This document shows, in pieces, positions 52,783 to 60,071 of a stretch of 64,000 nt of DNA. Within the stretch, counting starts at the first letter, position 1; every line of letters starts with the position of its first letter. Source of the stretch: an uncultured Clostridia bacterium (GTDB lineage Bacteria; Bacillota; Clostridia; UBA1381); NCBI GenBank assembly GCA_947585795.1, contig CANPXG010000002.1:39593-103592 (forward strand), read 5' to 3'. A program made the position numbers and the translations under genes. Under the pieces are notes generated by a model, which saw only the letters and a program-made list of their open reading frames with translations, did no database searches and was not told where the DNA came from.

Positions 52783-52806
52783 AAGCACACCTCTTTTGTA
52801 GCTCTA

Positions 52807-52880
52807 ATGTAAAACCTATGTTAAAATTATACAATATCAATGTAAAATCGAATTTAAGCCTATCTTAAATTTATGTAAAA
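52807..52880 (-). promoter_or_regulatory. Pho-box array and -10 of the Na/Pi-phoPR operon
   Basis: Plus-strand words ATGTAAAA at 52807, 52840 and 52873, and ATGTTAAA at 52818, all fall on one 11-bp register; weaker matches fill 52829, 52851 and 52862. On the minus strand these read TTTTACAT. A -10 TATAAT lies at 52831-52826, and TTTACA ends 9 nt before it, exactly as at the pst promoter. Upstream copies fit activation; the two copies downstream of the -10 could repress. Confidence 0.75.
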
Positions 52881-52966
52881 TCTTTCGGGAAGCTCCACCC
52901 GTCGATACGTTTCGCGTGCTCCCGATATTTATTTTAACATATTTCGCGCGTTTTGCAAACATTAAA

Positions 52967-52995
52967 TTGACATATTTTCGTTTGTAATATATAAT
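52967..52995 (+). promoter_or_regulatory. Promoter of the GH43-like gene
   Basis: Consensus TTGACA (52967-52972), 17 bp, TATAAT (52990-52995). Confidence 0.8.
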
Positions 52996-53025
52996 TAGTG
53001 AATAAATAAGGGAAAAAGAAAGGAA

Positions 53026-53961
53026 ATGAATGATATGAAAACCGCGAACGCGCCATTGTTTACCGATCCGATACATAACGGTGCCGCCGATCCCGTGGTC
53101 GTGTACAACGAGGAAACGGGTACGCACTATATGTTTTACACCGCACGCCGCGCCGACGCCGACGAGGAGGGCGTTATGTGGGTGCACGGCTCCGATATAG
53201 GCATAGCCGAAAGCCGCGATAACGGAAACTCGTGGGAGTACGTCGGGATATGTAAGGGGCTTGAGTACGGTGAGGGTAAAAATACTTATTGGGCACCCGA
53301 AATCATACGTCACGGCGGTATATATCATATGTATGTGAGCTACGTGCCCGGTATTCCCGCCGACTGGAACGCGCCGAGATATATTTTGTATTATACGTCA
53401 AAGGACCTTATAAATTGGGAGTTTAAGAAAAAGCTTGAGCTTAACTCGGACAGAGTTATAGATGCGTGTATTTTCCGTATGAGTGACGGAGTGTTCCGTA
53501 TGTGGTACAAGGATGAGCAGCGCGGTTCGCATACGTATTACGCGGACAGTGCGGACTTGGTGAATTGGGAAGTGAAAGGGTGCGCGGCGGACGATGTGCC
53601 GCATGAGGGCGCGAATGTGTTTGAGTTTGGCGGTAGGTATTGGCTTATAACGGATTGCTGGAACGGTCTTGACGTGTATTTTTCGTCGGATCTTACGAGG
53701 TGGACGAAGCAGAAGGAGCGTATACTTGAAAAGGGCGGTACGCGTAAGGATGACGGTGTTATGGCGAATCACGCCGATGTGTACGTAAGCGGCGGTAAGG
53801 CGTATATTTTTTATTTTACGCATCCCGAGAGGAAGGGTAATATGCTCGATGATACAAAGGCGGCGGAGCGTCGCTCGTCGATACAGGCGGCTGTGCTTGA
53901 GGTGAGGGACGGCGTGCTTGTGTGTGACAGGGACAAGGAGATAACGATAGAGTTGAGGTGA
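53026..53961 (+). CDS. GH43-like five-bladed propeller glycosidase
   Basis: Probable cytoplasmic glycosidase of the GH43/GH130-type propeller group; substrate unknown. The 311-aa protein has no signal peptide. The first blade carries NGAADPVVVYN (candidate base Asp) and YMFYTAR; YWAPEIIRHGGIYHMYVSY is the typical second blade, VIDACIFR the third, and HEGANVFEFGGRYWLIT holds the candidate acid Glu. A second ATG three codons later (53035) is an alternative start. It has its own strong promoter and converges on the GH31 gene with a shared terminator. Confidence 0.8.
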   Translation: MNDMKTANAPLFTDPIHNGAADPVVVYNEETGTHYMFYTARRADADEEGVMWVHGSDIGIAESRDNGNSWEYVGICKGLEYGEGKNTYWAPEIIRHGGIYHMYVSYVPGIPADWNAPRYILYYTSKDLINWEFKKKLELNSDRVIDACIFRMSDGVFRMWYKDEQRGSHTYYADSADLVNWEVKGCAADDVPHEGANVFEFGGRYWLITDCWNGLDVYFSSDLTRWTKQKERILEKGGTRKDDGVMANHADVYVSGGKAYIFYFTHPERKGNMLDDTKAAERRSSIQAAVLEVRDGVLVCDRDKEITIELR

Positions 53962-53990
53962 AAAAAGGGACGGTAATCGTCCTTTTTTTA
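53961..53990. terminator. Bidirectional terminator between the GH43-like and GH31 genes
   Basis: GGACG/CGTCC stem with a 5-nt loop (GTAAT), flanked by six A and seven T. Confidence 0.8.
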
Positions 53991-55934
53991 GAATATGTTT
54001 ATAATGTCCGCGCCCTTTTTTACGAAGGCGATAAATTCGTTGATTTTTGCGCCGAGCGTGTAGGTTTTGCCGCCGCGGTAGGTTTCTTTTGTTCTTGTGA
54101 AGATCCAGTCGCCGTCGGGGAGGTAAACGGTTTTTTCGGTTTGGGCGCGGTGTACGATCGGGGCGAAGAGAATGTCGTCGCCGAACATGTACTGTTCGCC
54201 GGCAGTGTAACATTCCTCGTCGTCGGGGTAGTCGAAGAACATCGGGCGCATGACGGGCGCGCCGGTTTTTGAGGCAATCTCCATGTGTTTTTCCACGTAG
54301 GGGCGAAGATTTTCGCGTAGGAGCGTTAGGTCTTTTAAGATTTTAAACACGTCGCCGCCGAAGCTCCAAAGCTCGTTGCCGCCGCCGGTAGGCTCGATTA
54401 TGCCGCGAGTCCGATCCTGACCGGCGCGGTTGCCGTGCAGTCTTGTCACGGGGCAGAACACGCCGTATTGGAACCAGCGCACGATAAGCTCGCGAAAGTA
54501 TTCGCTTGACGCGTCGCCGCCGTAAAAACCGCCTATGTCGGTCGTCCACCACGGTATGGCGCACATCGCCATGTTAAGTCCCGATTTTACCTGCGCCGCA
54601 AGGCTTTCAAACGTGGAGGGAATGTCGCCCGACCATACGAGCGTGCCGAATTTTTGCGCGCCCGTGTAAGCGCAGCGCGCGAGCGTCACGATATCATCTC
54701 TGCCCATTTCCTTAAAGCCGTCATAAGCGAGCTTTGAATAGTAGTACGGGTAGAGGAGAGCGACCTCGTCGCCTCTGCCGGCTGACATGACGAGGTTATC
54801 AAAATGCTCGGGGTGGATCTCCGGCTCCGCCTCGTCGAACCAGAGCGCGTCAACGCCGTTGTCTATGTAATTTTCCTTGAGCTTTTTCCATACGAATTTG
54901 CGCGTTTCGGGATTTGTCGCGTCGATAAGCGCTTGCGGTCCGTAGAAATCAAAGAGCTTATTCGTTCCGCTTGCCGTTCGTATAAGCATGTTGTTATCAA
55001 GCATTTTTCGGTAATTTTCACTGTTTTCGTTTATGGTAGGCCACATGGAAACGACGAGCTTTATACCCATTTCGTGCAGCTCGTCCGCCATTTTTTTGGG
55101 AGATTGCCAGTACTTCGGATCAAATTTGTAATCGCCCTGCTCGGTCCAGTGGAAGTAGTCTATCACGATAACGGATAGCGGTATGCCGAGCTCCTTACAG
55201 CGTTTCGCGACGCTTATGACCTCGTCCTGCGTTTCGTATCTCAGGCGGCTTTGCCAAAATCCCGTCGCCCAGTGCGGCATTTTCGGCGCGTGCCCGGTGA
55301 GGTCAGCAAGTGAGGAGGATACCTCGCGCGGAGTGCCGCCTATCACGACGTAATCTATCTGCCGTGCACAGTCGCTCGTCCATCTCGTGCGGTTATGCGC
55401 AAGCTCGCAGCGTCCCGTTGAGGGCATGTTCCATAAAAAGCCGTAACCGAGTGAGGAGTACACGAACGGGATCGTACATTTCGCGTTCACGTGTCTTAAA
55501 TCGACGGTGCATCCCTTTAGGTCAAAGCAGCCGTTCGCCTCGTGACCGAGCCCGTAAAAATGCTCGCCCTCGTTTGGCTCGAATGTGACGCGCGCCTTCC
55601 AAAGACCGCTTGACACGCTGCGGTAATTTCTTATCTGCGCGCCGAATGTCAGTTCGGGCTTTTCTTCAAGTATCTTTTTGCCGTTTCTGTAAAAAACGAC
55701 CTTGCCGCTATTGTAAATTTTAACGCTCATTTCACCCGTTTCAAGGACGGCGTAGTCGTCCTCCGCGCGCGCCGCCGCCTCGGTCTTTTGCGGCATGAGC
55801 GTCCAATTTTGCTCGTCTATGCGGCAATTGGGTGACGCTTGAAAGCGTATACAGTTTTTGCCGCAAGCGGATATTTTGACCGTTTCGCCTTGGCGTGTGA
55901 AATAAATTTGGTTGTCCTCAATAATAAAGCTCAT
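53988..55934 (-). CDS. Glycoside hydrolase family 31 protein (alpha-glucosidase/alpha-xylosidase type)
   Basis: Cytoplasmic exo-alpha-glycosidase; glucoside, xyloside or galactoside specificity is not readable. The 648-aa product has the N-terminal beta-sandwich (YGLGHEANG), the TIM barrel start WATGFWQSRLRY, the nucleophile block ALWFDEAEPE, the acid/base block VWSGDIPSTFESL, TDIGGFYGG and RLHG. It ends soon after the proximal C-domain and lacks the long distal region of larger GH31 enzymes. AAAGGAGAAA precedes the ATG. It lies 14 bp after the MBL lipoprotein gene on the same strand. Confidence 0.92.
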   Translation of the reverse strand: MSFIIEDNQIYFTRQGETVKISACGKNCIRFQASPNCRIDEQNWTLMPQKTEAAARAEDDYAVLETGEMSVKIYNSGKVVFYRNGKKILEEKPELTFGAQIRNYRSVSSGLWKARVTFEPNEGEHFYGLGHEANGCFDLKGCTVDLRHVNAKCTIPFVYSSLGYGFLWNMPSTGRCELAHNRTRWTSDCARQIDYVVIGGTPREVSSSLADLTGHAPKMPHWATGFWQSRLRYETQDEVISVAKRCKELGIPLSVIVIDYFHWTEQGDYKFDPKYWQSPKKMADELHEMGIKLVVSMWPTINENSENYRKMLDNNMLIRTASGTNKLFDFYGPQALIDATNPETRKFVWKKLKENYIDNGVDALWFDEAEPEIHPEHFDNLVMSAGRGDEVALLYPYYYSKLAYDGFKEMGRDDIVTLARCAYTGAQKFGTLVWSGDIPSTFESLAAQVKSGLNMAMCAIPWWTTDIGGFYGGDASSEYFRELIVRWFQYGVFCPVTRLHGNRAGQDRTRGIIEPTGGGNELWSFGGDVFKILKDLTLLRENLRPYVEKHMEIASKTGAPVMRPMFFDYPDDEECYTAGEQYMFGDDILFAPIVHRAQTEKTVYLPDGDWIFTRTKETYRGGKTYTLGAKINEFIAFVKKGADIINIF

Positions 55935-55948
55935 AAAAAATTTCTCCT

Positions 55949-56803
55949 TTATTTTTGCGTTTTCGCATACACGTTTTCGCCGTCGCTCGTTATGACGACA
56001 TCTCCGTTTAAGTCCGTGCGGTATATTTCGCTGCCGACATCCGAAAGACGGCTTAACACGTTTTCGCTCGGGTGACCGTAGGTGTTGTCCTTACCGACGC
56101 TGATAACGCTTATCTGCGGCATGACCTCTCTTAAAAACGGATAAGAGCTTGACGTGTAAGAACCGTGGTGACCGACTTTAAGCACCGTTGACCTTAAATC
56201 CGCGCCGCTTTGGAGGATAGATTCCTCCTCTTCTCTCTCCGCGTCGCCCGTGAAAAGGAACGACGTTTTACCGTAAGTCACCTTGAGCACGATTGACGTG
56301 TTATTGACGTTGTCGGTATCCTCGCTCAAAGGTCCCAGCACGTCTACGCGTCCGTTTCCCATAAAAAACGTTTCGCCCGCCGAAGGACAGCGCGGCTCGA
56401 TACCCTGCGCCTGAGCTTTTCTTTTGAAATTTTTGTACGCCTTGCTGTCCGCCTCCGTCAGAGGAGCTAAAATACAGTCCGCGTCCGCGACAGAAAGCGC
56501 GCCCGACAAGCCTCCGACGTGGTCCTCGTGCGCGTGAGTGCACACCACGTAATCAAGGCGCGACACGCCGAGCTTTTTAAGGTACGCGGCTATTTTTCTG
56601 CTGTCGTCTGAGTTGCCGCCGTCTATGAGCATCGTTTCACCGTCGCACTCGACCAAAGCGGCGTCCGCCTGACCGACATCTATATAATGCACGGCGAACT
56701 GAGGATCTTCCGGTATTTCCGGCTCGTATACGTCAGGTATGTAACAGCCCGACATGACGAGGGAAAGCACAGCCGCCGTCAAAAAACTTAAAATCTTCTT
56801 CAC
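55949..56803 (-). CDS. MBL-fold lipoprotein resembling the ComEC C-terminal domain
   Basis: Metallo-beta-lactamase-fold hydrolase outside the membrane; substrate unknown. The 284-aa product has a lipoprotein signal (MKKILSFLTAAVLSLVMSGC). The fold shows YIDVGQADAALVEC, LIDGGNSDDSRK, the metal motif THAHEDHVGG, FLFTGDAEREEEE and KVGHHGSYTSSS, as in the C-terminal nuclease-like domain of ComEC but free of the channel. I place the start at GTG 56803, 9 nt after AGGAGGAG. It may share a transcript with the GH31 gene. Confidence 0.85.
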   Translation of the reverse strand: MKKILSFLTAAVLSLVMSGCYIPDVYEPEIPEDPQFAVHYIDVGQADAALVECDGETMLIDGGNSDDSRKIAAYLKKLGVSRLDYVVCTHAHEDHVGGLSGALSVADADCILAPLTEADSKAYKNFKRKAQAQGIEPRCPSAGETFFMGNGRVDVLGPLSEDTDNVNNTSIVLKVTYGKTSFLFTGDAEREEEESILQSGADLRSTVLKVGHHGSYTSSSYPFLREVMPQISVISVGKDNTYGHPSENVLSRLSDVGSEIYRTDLNGDVVITSDGENVYAKTQK

Positions 56804-56918
56804 TTGGGAAACTCCTCCTTTCATTCGATTATACATTACAAAAACGAAATCCGCAAGAGGTTTTGAGCATTATTTTCAGCCGCGTGAAGATCCGCGCCGC
56901 GCGCGTGATTTTTTTATG

Positions 56919-56947
56919 TTGACAAGGGAAGGGAATACTGGTATAAT
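56919..56947 (+). promoter_or_regulatory. Promoter of trpEG
   Basis: Consensus TTGACA (56919-56924), 17 bp, TATAAT (56942-56947). The expected transcript start is about 56954, followed by a 134-nt leader. Confidence 0.85.
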
Positions 56948-56955
56948 ACTCTTAT

Positions 56956-56983
56956 TAGATTAGAGCAGACGAGATGAGATCAG
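56956..56983 (+). promoter_or_regulatory. Six NAG triplets at exact 5-nt spacing in the trpE leader
   Basis: TAG, TAG, CAG, GAG, GAG and CAG start at 56956, 56961, 56966, 56971, 56976 and 56981, at the 5' end of the predicted transcript. The TRAP protein of Bacillus binds (G/U)AG repeats separated by 2-3 nt in trp leaders, so a TRAP-type site is possible, with fewer triplets than the usual eleven and two CAG. Confidence 0.45.
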
Positions 56984-56991
56984 TTAAAAAA

Positions 56992-57015
56992 ATGAAATTC
57001 TATGTCTTTTTCTAA
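56992..57015 (+). CDS. Possible aromatic leader peptide MKFYVFF
   Basis: A seven-codon ORF in the trpE leader that contains Phe, Tyr, Phe and Phe. Its last codons and stop form the 5' arm and loop of the downstream terminator, the layout expected of a translated attenuator. The ribosome site is poor (only GAGATGAG, rather far upstream), and there is no Trp codon. Translation is unproven. Confidence 0.3.
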   Translation: MKFYVFF

Positions 57016-57060
57016 TGCGAAAAAGGCTTTATTTTTTGATTTTTTAAACAAAAATAAGGC
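57004..57060 (+). terminator. Attenuator-like terminator and overlapping alternative hairpin before trpE
   Basis: GTCTTTTTC (57004-57012) pairs with GAAAAAGGC (57019-57027), followed by TTTATTTTTTGATTTTTT, a terminator inside the leader. An alternative stem pairs GGCTTTATTTTTTG (57025) with CAAAAATAAGGC (57049-57060) and shares the GGC, so the two exclude each other. The trpE ribosome site GAAAGGCGG follows. Confidence 0.6.
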
Positions 57061-57087
57061 GAATTTGGTAATGAAAGGCGGAAAAAT

Positions 57088-58560
57088 ATGTTTAATTTAA
57101 GCGTGAAAGAGGTGCAGGAGCTGTCAAAGGAGTACAACATGATACCCCTGACAACGGAGTGTTACGCCGATATGGACACGCCGATAAGCGTTTTTAAGCG
57201 TATGCAGACGGAAAAGGACTGCTTTTTACTTGAAAGTATCGGACAAAATCACGTCACCGCGCGCTATTCCTTTATAGGCAGGAAGCCGTTTCTGACGTTT
57301 AAAAGCCTCGGCAGCGACATAACCGTGACCGACAGCGAGGGCAAAACAAAAACGTACACGGGCAAACCGATGGAGGAGCTTGAGAAAACGGTGTCGGCGT
57401 ACAAAGCGCCCAAGCTCGACGATATACCGTCGTTTAACGGCGGCGCGGTCGGCTTTTTCGCGTACGATATCATACGTCAGTACGAGGAGCTTCCCAATAG
57501 CAACCCCGACGAGCTCGGTATACCCGATATGCAGTTTATGCTGACGGACGAGATAATCGCGTTCGATCACATACGTCAAAAAATAGTTATCATTGTCAAT
57601 ATACACGCCGACGGCGACATAGAAACGCAGTACAAAAAAGCCGCCGATAGACTGCTTGAAATACGGCGTGAAATGGAGGATTTGTCGCCGCTTGCGGAAA
57701 AGGAGGGGCGCGTACAGATTTCGACCTCAAAGCCTGTGTCGAACATGACGAAGGAACAGTTTTGCAAAAACGTCGAGAAGGCGAAGGAGTATATCAAAAA
57801 CGGCGACATATTCCAAGTCGTGCCGTCGCAGCGGTTCACGGTCGAAACGAACGTAAGCCCGTTTAACGTTTACCGCGCCCTGCGCCTTATAAATCCCTCG
57901 CCGTATATGTATTACCTAAACTTCGGCGGCTACAGCATAGTCGGCGCGTCGCCCGAAATGCTTGTGAGAGTCGAGGACGGCGTGGTCCACACAGGACCTA
58001 TCGCGGGAACGCGTCCGCGCGGTAAGACGATAGAGGAGGATATGGCGCTTGAAAAGGAGCTTCTTGCCGATGAGAAGGAGATCGCGGAGCACACCATGCT
58101 CGTTGACCTCGGACGAAACGATATAGGCAGAGTGAGCGAGTTCGGCTCCGTAAAGGTTGCGCGGTTCAAGTACGTCGAGCGTTTTTCGCACGTTATGCAC
58201 ATAATATCCGACGTTGAGGGTAAGCTTAGAAGCGACAAAACGTGCTTTGACGCGCTCGCGGCGACGCTTCCCGCGGGAACGCTTTCCGGCGCGCCGAAGA
58301 TCCGCGCTATGGAGATCATAGACGAGCTTGAAAACACCAAGCGCTCAACATACGGCGGAGCTATAGGATATATCAGCTTCAACGGCAGCTTCGACAGCTG
58401 TATTACGATACGCACAGGCGTTTTTAAGGACGGCAAAGCCTATATACAGGCGGGCGGCGGCGTTGTCTATGATTCCGTGCCGGAAAAAGAATACCAAGAG
58501 TCCGTGAACAAAGCGTCCGCGGTGCTCAGAGCCATAGAGGAAGCGGGGAATATAGTATGA
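57088..58560 (+). CDS. trpE: Anthranilate synthase component I
   Basis: Makes anthranilate from chorismate with ammonia supplied by TrpG, the first step of tryptophan synthesis. The 490-aa product has the tryptophan feedback motif LLES near residue 50, the chorismate-binding blocks IFQVVPSQRF, GPIAGTRPRG, LVDLGRNDIGRV and LPAGTLSGAPK, and the closing AYIQAGGGVVYDS. The LLES motif and full length favour TrpE over PabB. GAAAGGCGG precedes the ATG, and its stop overlaps trpG as ATGA. No trpDCFBA follow; the next genes are tRNAs. Confidence 0.96.
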   Translation: MFNLSVKEVQELSKEYNMIPLTTECYADMDTPISVFKRMQTEKDCFLLESIGQNHVTARYSFIGRKPFLTFKSLGSDITVTDSEGKTKTYTGKPMEELEKTVSAYKAPKLDDIPSFNGGAVGFFAYDIIRQYEELPNSNPDELGIPDMQFMLTDEIIAFDHIRQKIVIIVNIHADGDIETQYKKAADRLLEIRREMEDLSPLAEKEGRVQISTSKPVSNMTKEQFCKNVEKAKEYIKNGDIFQVVPSQRFTVETNVSPFNVYRALRLINPSPYMYYLNFGGYSIVGASPEMLVRVEDGVVHTGPIAGTRPRGKTIEEDMALEKELLADEKEIAEHTMLVDLGRNDIGRVSEFGSVKVARFKYVERFSHVMHIISDVEGKLRSDKTCFDALAATLPAGTLSGAPKIRAMEIIDELENTKRSTYGGAIGYISFNGSFDSCITIRTGVFKDGKAYIQAGGGVVYDSVPEKEYQESVNKASAVLRAIEEAGNIV

Positions 58561-59123
58561 TTATAATGATCGACAATTATGATTCTTTCACGTATAACCT
58601 GTACCAGTACATCGGTGAGCTTGAGCCCGATATTGAGGTGTACAGGAACGATAAAATAAGCGTTGACGAGGTTATGGCGAAGGACCCCGACCATATAATT
58701 TTGTCGCCCGGTCCCGGCTACCCGAAGGACGCGGGTATTTGCATTGATTTGATCAAAGCGGCGGGGGATGTGCCGATTTTGGGCGTGTGCCTCGGTCATC
58801 AGGCGATAGGTGAGGCGTTTGGCGCCAAGATCGTGCACGCGCCGAGGATAATGCACGGTAAGAGCGACACGGTAACGGTCGACGAAAAATGTCCCGTGTT
58901 TAAGGGGCTCGGTAAAAACGTCGAGGTGGGAAGGTACCATTCGCTTGCGGTGGATGAAAAAAGTCTGCCATATGTCCTTAAGGTCACGGCGCGAAGCGGC
59001 GACGGGTGTATTATGGCGCTGTCGCATCGGGAAAGACCGGTGTACGGAATACAGTTCCACCCCGAGTCGGTGCTTACGCCGCGCGGTATGGAAATAATAG
59101 AGAATTTTTTGCAAATCAAGTAG
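58557..59123 (+). CDS. trpG: Anthranilate synthase component II (glutamine amidotransferase)
   Basis: Releases ammonia from glutamine for TrpE. The 188-aa product has the N-terminal IDNYDSFTYNLYQY, the oxyanion loop SPGPGYP, the nucleophile GVCLGHQAIGEAFG, and the catalytic His-Glu in IQFHPESVLTPRG. The ATG overlaps the trpE stop by four bases, so the subunits are translationally coupled. Such subunits can also serve PabB in folate synthesis. Confidence 0.95.
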   Translation: MIIMIDNYDSFTYNLYQYIGELEPDIEVYRNDKISVDEVMAKDPDHIILSPGPGYPKDAGICIDLIKAAGDVPILGVCLGHQAIGEAFGAKIVHAPRIMHGKSDTVTVDEKCPVFKGLGKNVEVGRYHSLAVDEKSLPYVLKVTARSGDGCIMALSHRERPVYGIQFHPESVLTPRGMEIIENFLQIK

Positions 59124-59187
59124 CGTAAAACCGCCGCGCCGGCGTTTCGCGGCGAGTAAAATAATTTGTAAAACATTTAAAAAAGTG

Positions 59188-59216
59188 TTGACAATGCGGT
59201 GTGTTTTTGGTATAAT
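59188..59216 (+). promoter_or_regulatory. Promoter of the tRNA-Ser genes
   Basis: Consensus TTGACA (59188-59193), 17 bp, TATAAT (59211-59216), 31 bp before the first tRNA. Confidence 0.85.
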
Positions 59217-59247
59217 GGACTTCGTCAGTTAAGTGACGGGCACACGC

Positions 59248-59336
59248 GGAGAGATGTCTGAGTGGTTGAAAGAGCCGGTCTTGAAAACCGGTGACGGTTC
59301 CGCCGTCCGTGGGTTCGAATCCCACTCTCTCCTCCA
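59248..59336 (+). tRNA. tRNA-Ser (anticodon TGA) with U73
   Basis: Acceptor GGAGAGA/TCTCTCC, anticodon stem CCGGT/ACCGG with loop CTTGAAA (anticodon TGA), long variable arm GACGG/CCGTC, T-arm GTGGGTTCGAATCCCAC and encoded CCA. The discriminator base reads T, where serine tRNAs normally have G; the next tRNA-Ser does have G. Confidence 0.95.
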
Positions 59337-59424
59337 TTAACAGCTTAATATCAGGTACTGCATACAAGTCGGATTGCTATATTAGAACGGCGGCAATTTA
59401 GGTTGGTTGTATGCGTTTCTTTGT

Positions 59425-59515
59425 GGAGAAGTACTCAAGAGGCCGAAGAGGCGCCCCTGCTAAGGGTGTAGGTCGGGTAACCGGCGCGAGGGTTCAAATC
59501 CCTCCTTCTCCGCCA
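59425..59515 (+). tRNA. tRNA-Ser (anticodon GCT)
   Basis: Acceptor GGAGAAG/CTTCTCC, anticodon stem CGCCC/GGGTG with loop CTGCTAA (anticodon GCT), long variable arm, T-arm GAGGGTTCAAATCCCTC, discriminator G and encoded CCA. It lies 88 bp after the first tRNA-Ser and probably shares its promoter. Confidence 0.96.
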
Positions 59516-59522
59516 GAATGGA

Positions 59523-59554
59523 AACAAACCGCATGGTTATGCGGTTTGTTTTTT
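59523..59554 (+). terminator. Terminator of the tRNA-Ser genes
   Basis: AACAAACCGCAT / ATGCGGTTTGTT stem with a GGTT loop, followed by TTTT. Confidence 0.9.
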
Positions 59555-59589
59555 GTATATTTATGAAAAAGTCACTGAATTTTATGTTT

Positions 59590-59817
59590 TTATTCGCTTT
59601 TTGTATCATTATCCGTAATAAATGTCATAATATCCGATACTTCACATTTAAAAATATTGCACAGAGAGTTTATTGTATACGTCGAAACCGATTCGTCGTT
59701 CATAAGTCGTTTAATTGTTTTACTGTCAAGATTGTATTCGGCGCACTTGTTTCTTAGGTAATATGTGCTGATATTTTTCTCTTTTATCAACTTTCTGAAA
59801 GGGGCAAAGGAAATCAC
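59590..59817 (-). CDS. Small XRE-family (Cro/C1-type) transcriptional regulator
   Basis: Single-domain DNA-binding protein of 75 aa. The helix-turn-helix covers most of it: FRKLIKEKNISTYYLRNK, LDSKTIKRLMNDES and VSTYTINSLCNIFKCEVSD, the typical small XRE layout. I place the start at GTG 59817, 8 nt after AAGAGG; the ORF track GTG three codons upstream overlaps that site. It is divergent from the lipoprotein gene at 60.07 kb, and a perfect 28-bp palindrome lies between them, a candidate operator. Confidence 0.8.
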   Translation of the reverse strand: MISFAPFRKLIKEKNISTYYLRNKCAEYNLDSKTIKRLMNDESVSTYTINSLCNIFKCEVSDIMTFITDNDTKSE

Positions 59818-59829
59818 AAAAAACACCTC

Positions 59830-59858
59830 TTGACTTTTTATATATTATCTCATATAAT
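59830..59858 (+). promoter_or_regulatory. Promoter facing the lipoprotein gene
   Basis: TTGACT (59830-59835), 17 bp, TATAAT (59853-59858). The transcript would start beside the palindrome and have a leader of about 205 nt. Confidence 0.7.
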
Positions 59859-59866
59859 AATAATAG

Positions 59867-59894
59867 ATAATATGAGGAATATTCCTCATATTAT
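59867..59894. promoter_or_regulatory. Perfect 28-bp palindrome in the XRE-lipoprotein gap
   Basis: ATAATATGAGGAAT followed at once by its exact reverse complement. It overlaps the expected start of the rightward transcript and lies about 50 bp upstream of the XRE gene. It is either an operator for the XRE protein or, as RNA, a tight hairpin. Confidence 0.8.
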
Positions 59895-60071
59895 GTCAGG
59901 TATATTTTTCCGTAGAATTTTCAACCGGAAACATGCAAAGGGGATGGTAAGGCAGAAATACAACGAAAAACACAGCCGTTTCGGCAAACAAAGTATGATT
60001 ATTCGTAAAAAGCGTAAGGCGGATAATCAAGAAAGGTATCAAAAACAAATAAACAAAAAAGGAGAAAGATT

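Noticed and set aside
56948-57087. T-box before trpE
   Set aside because: No AGGGTGGNACCGCG-like T-box sequence or specifier layout is present.
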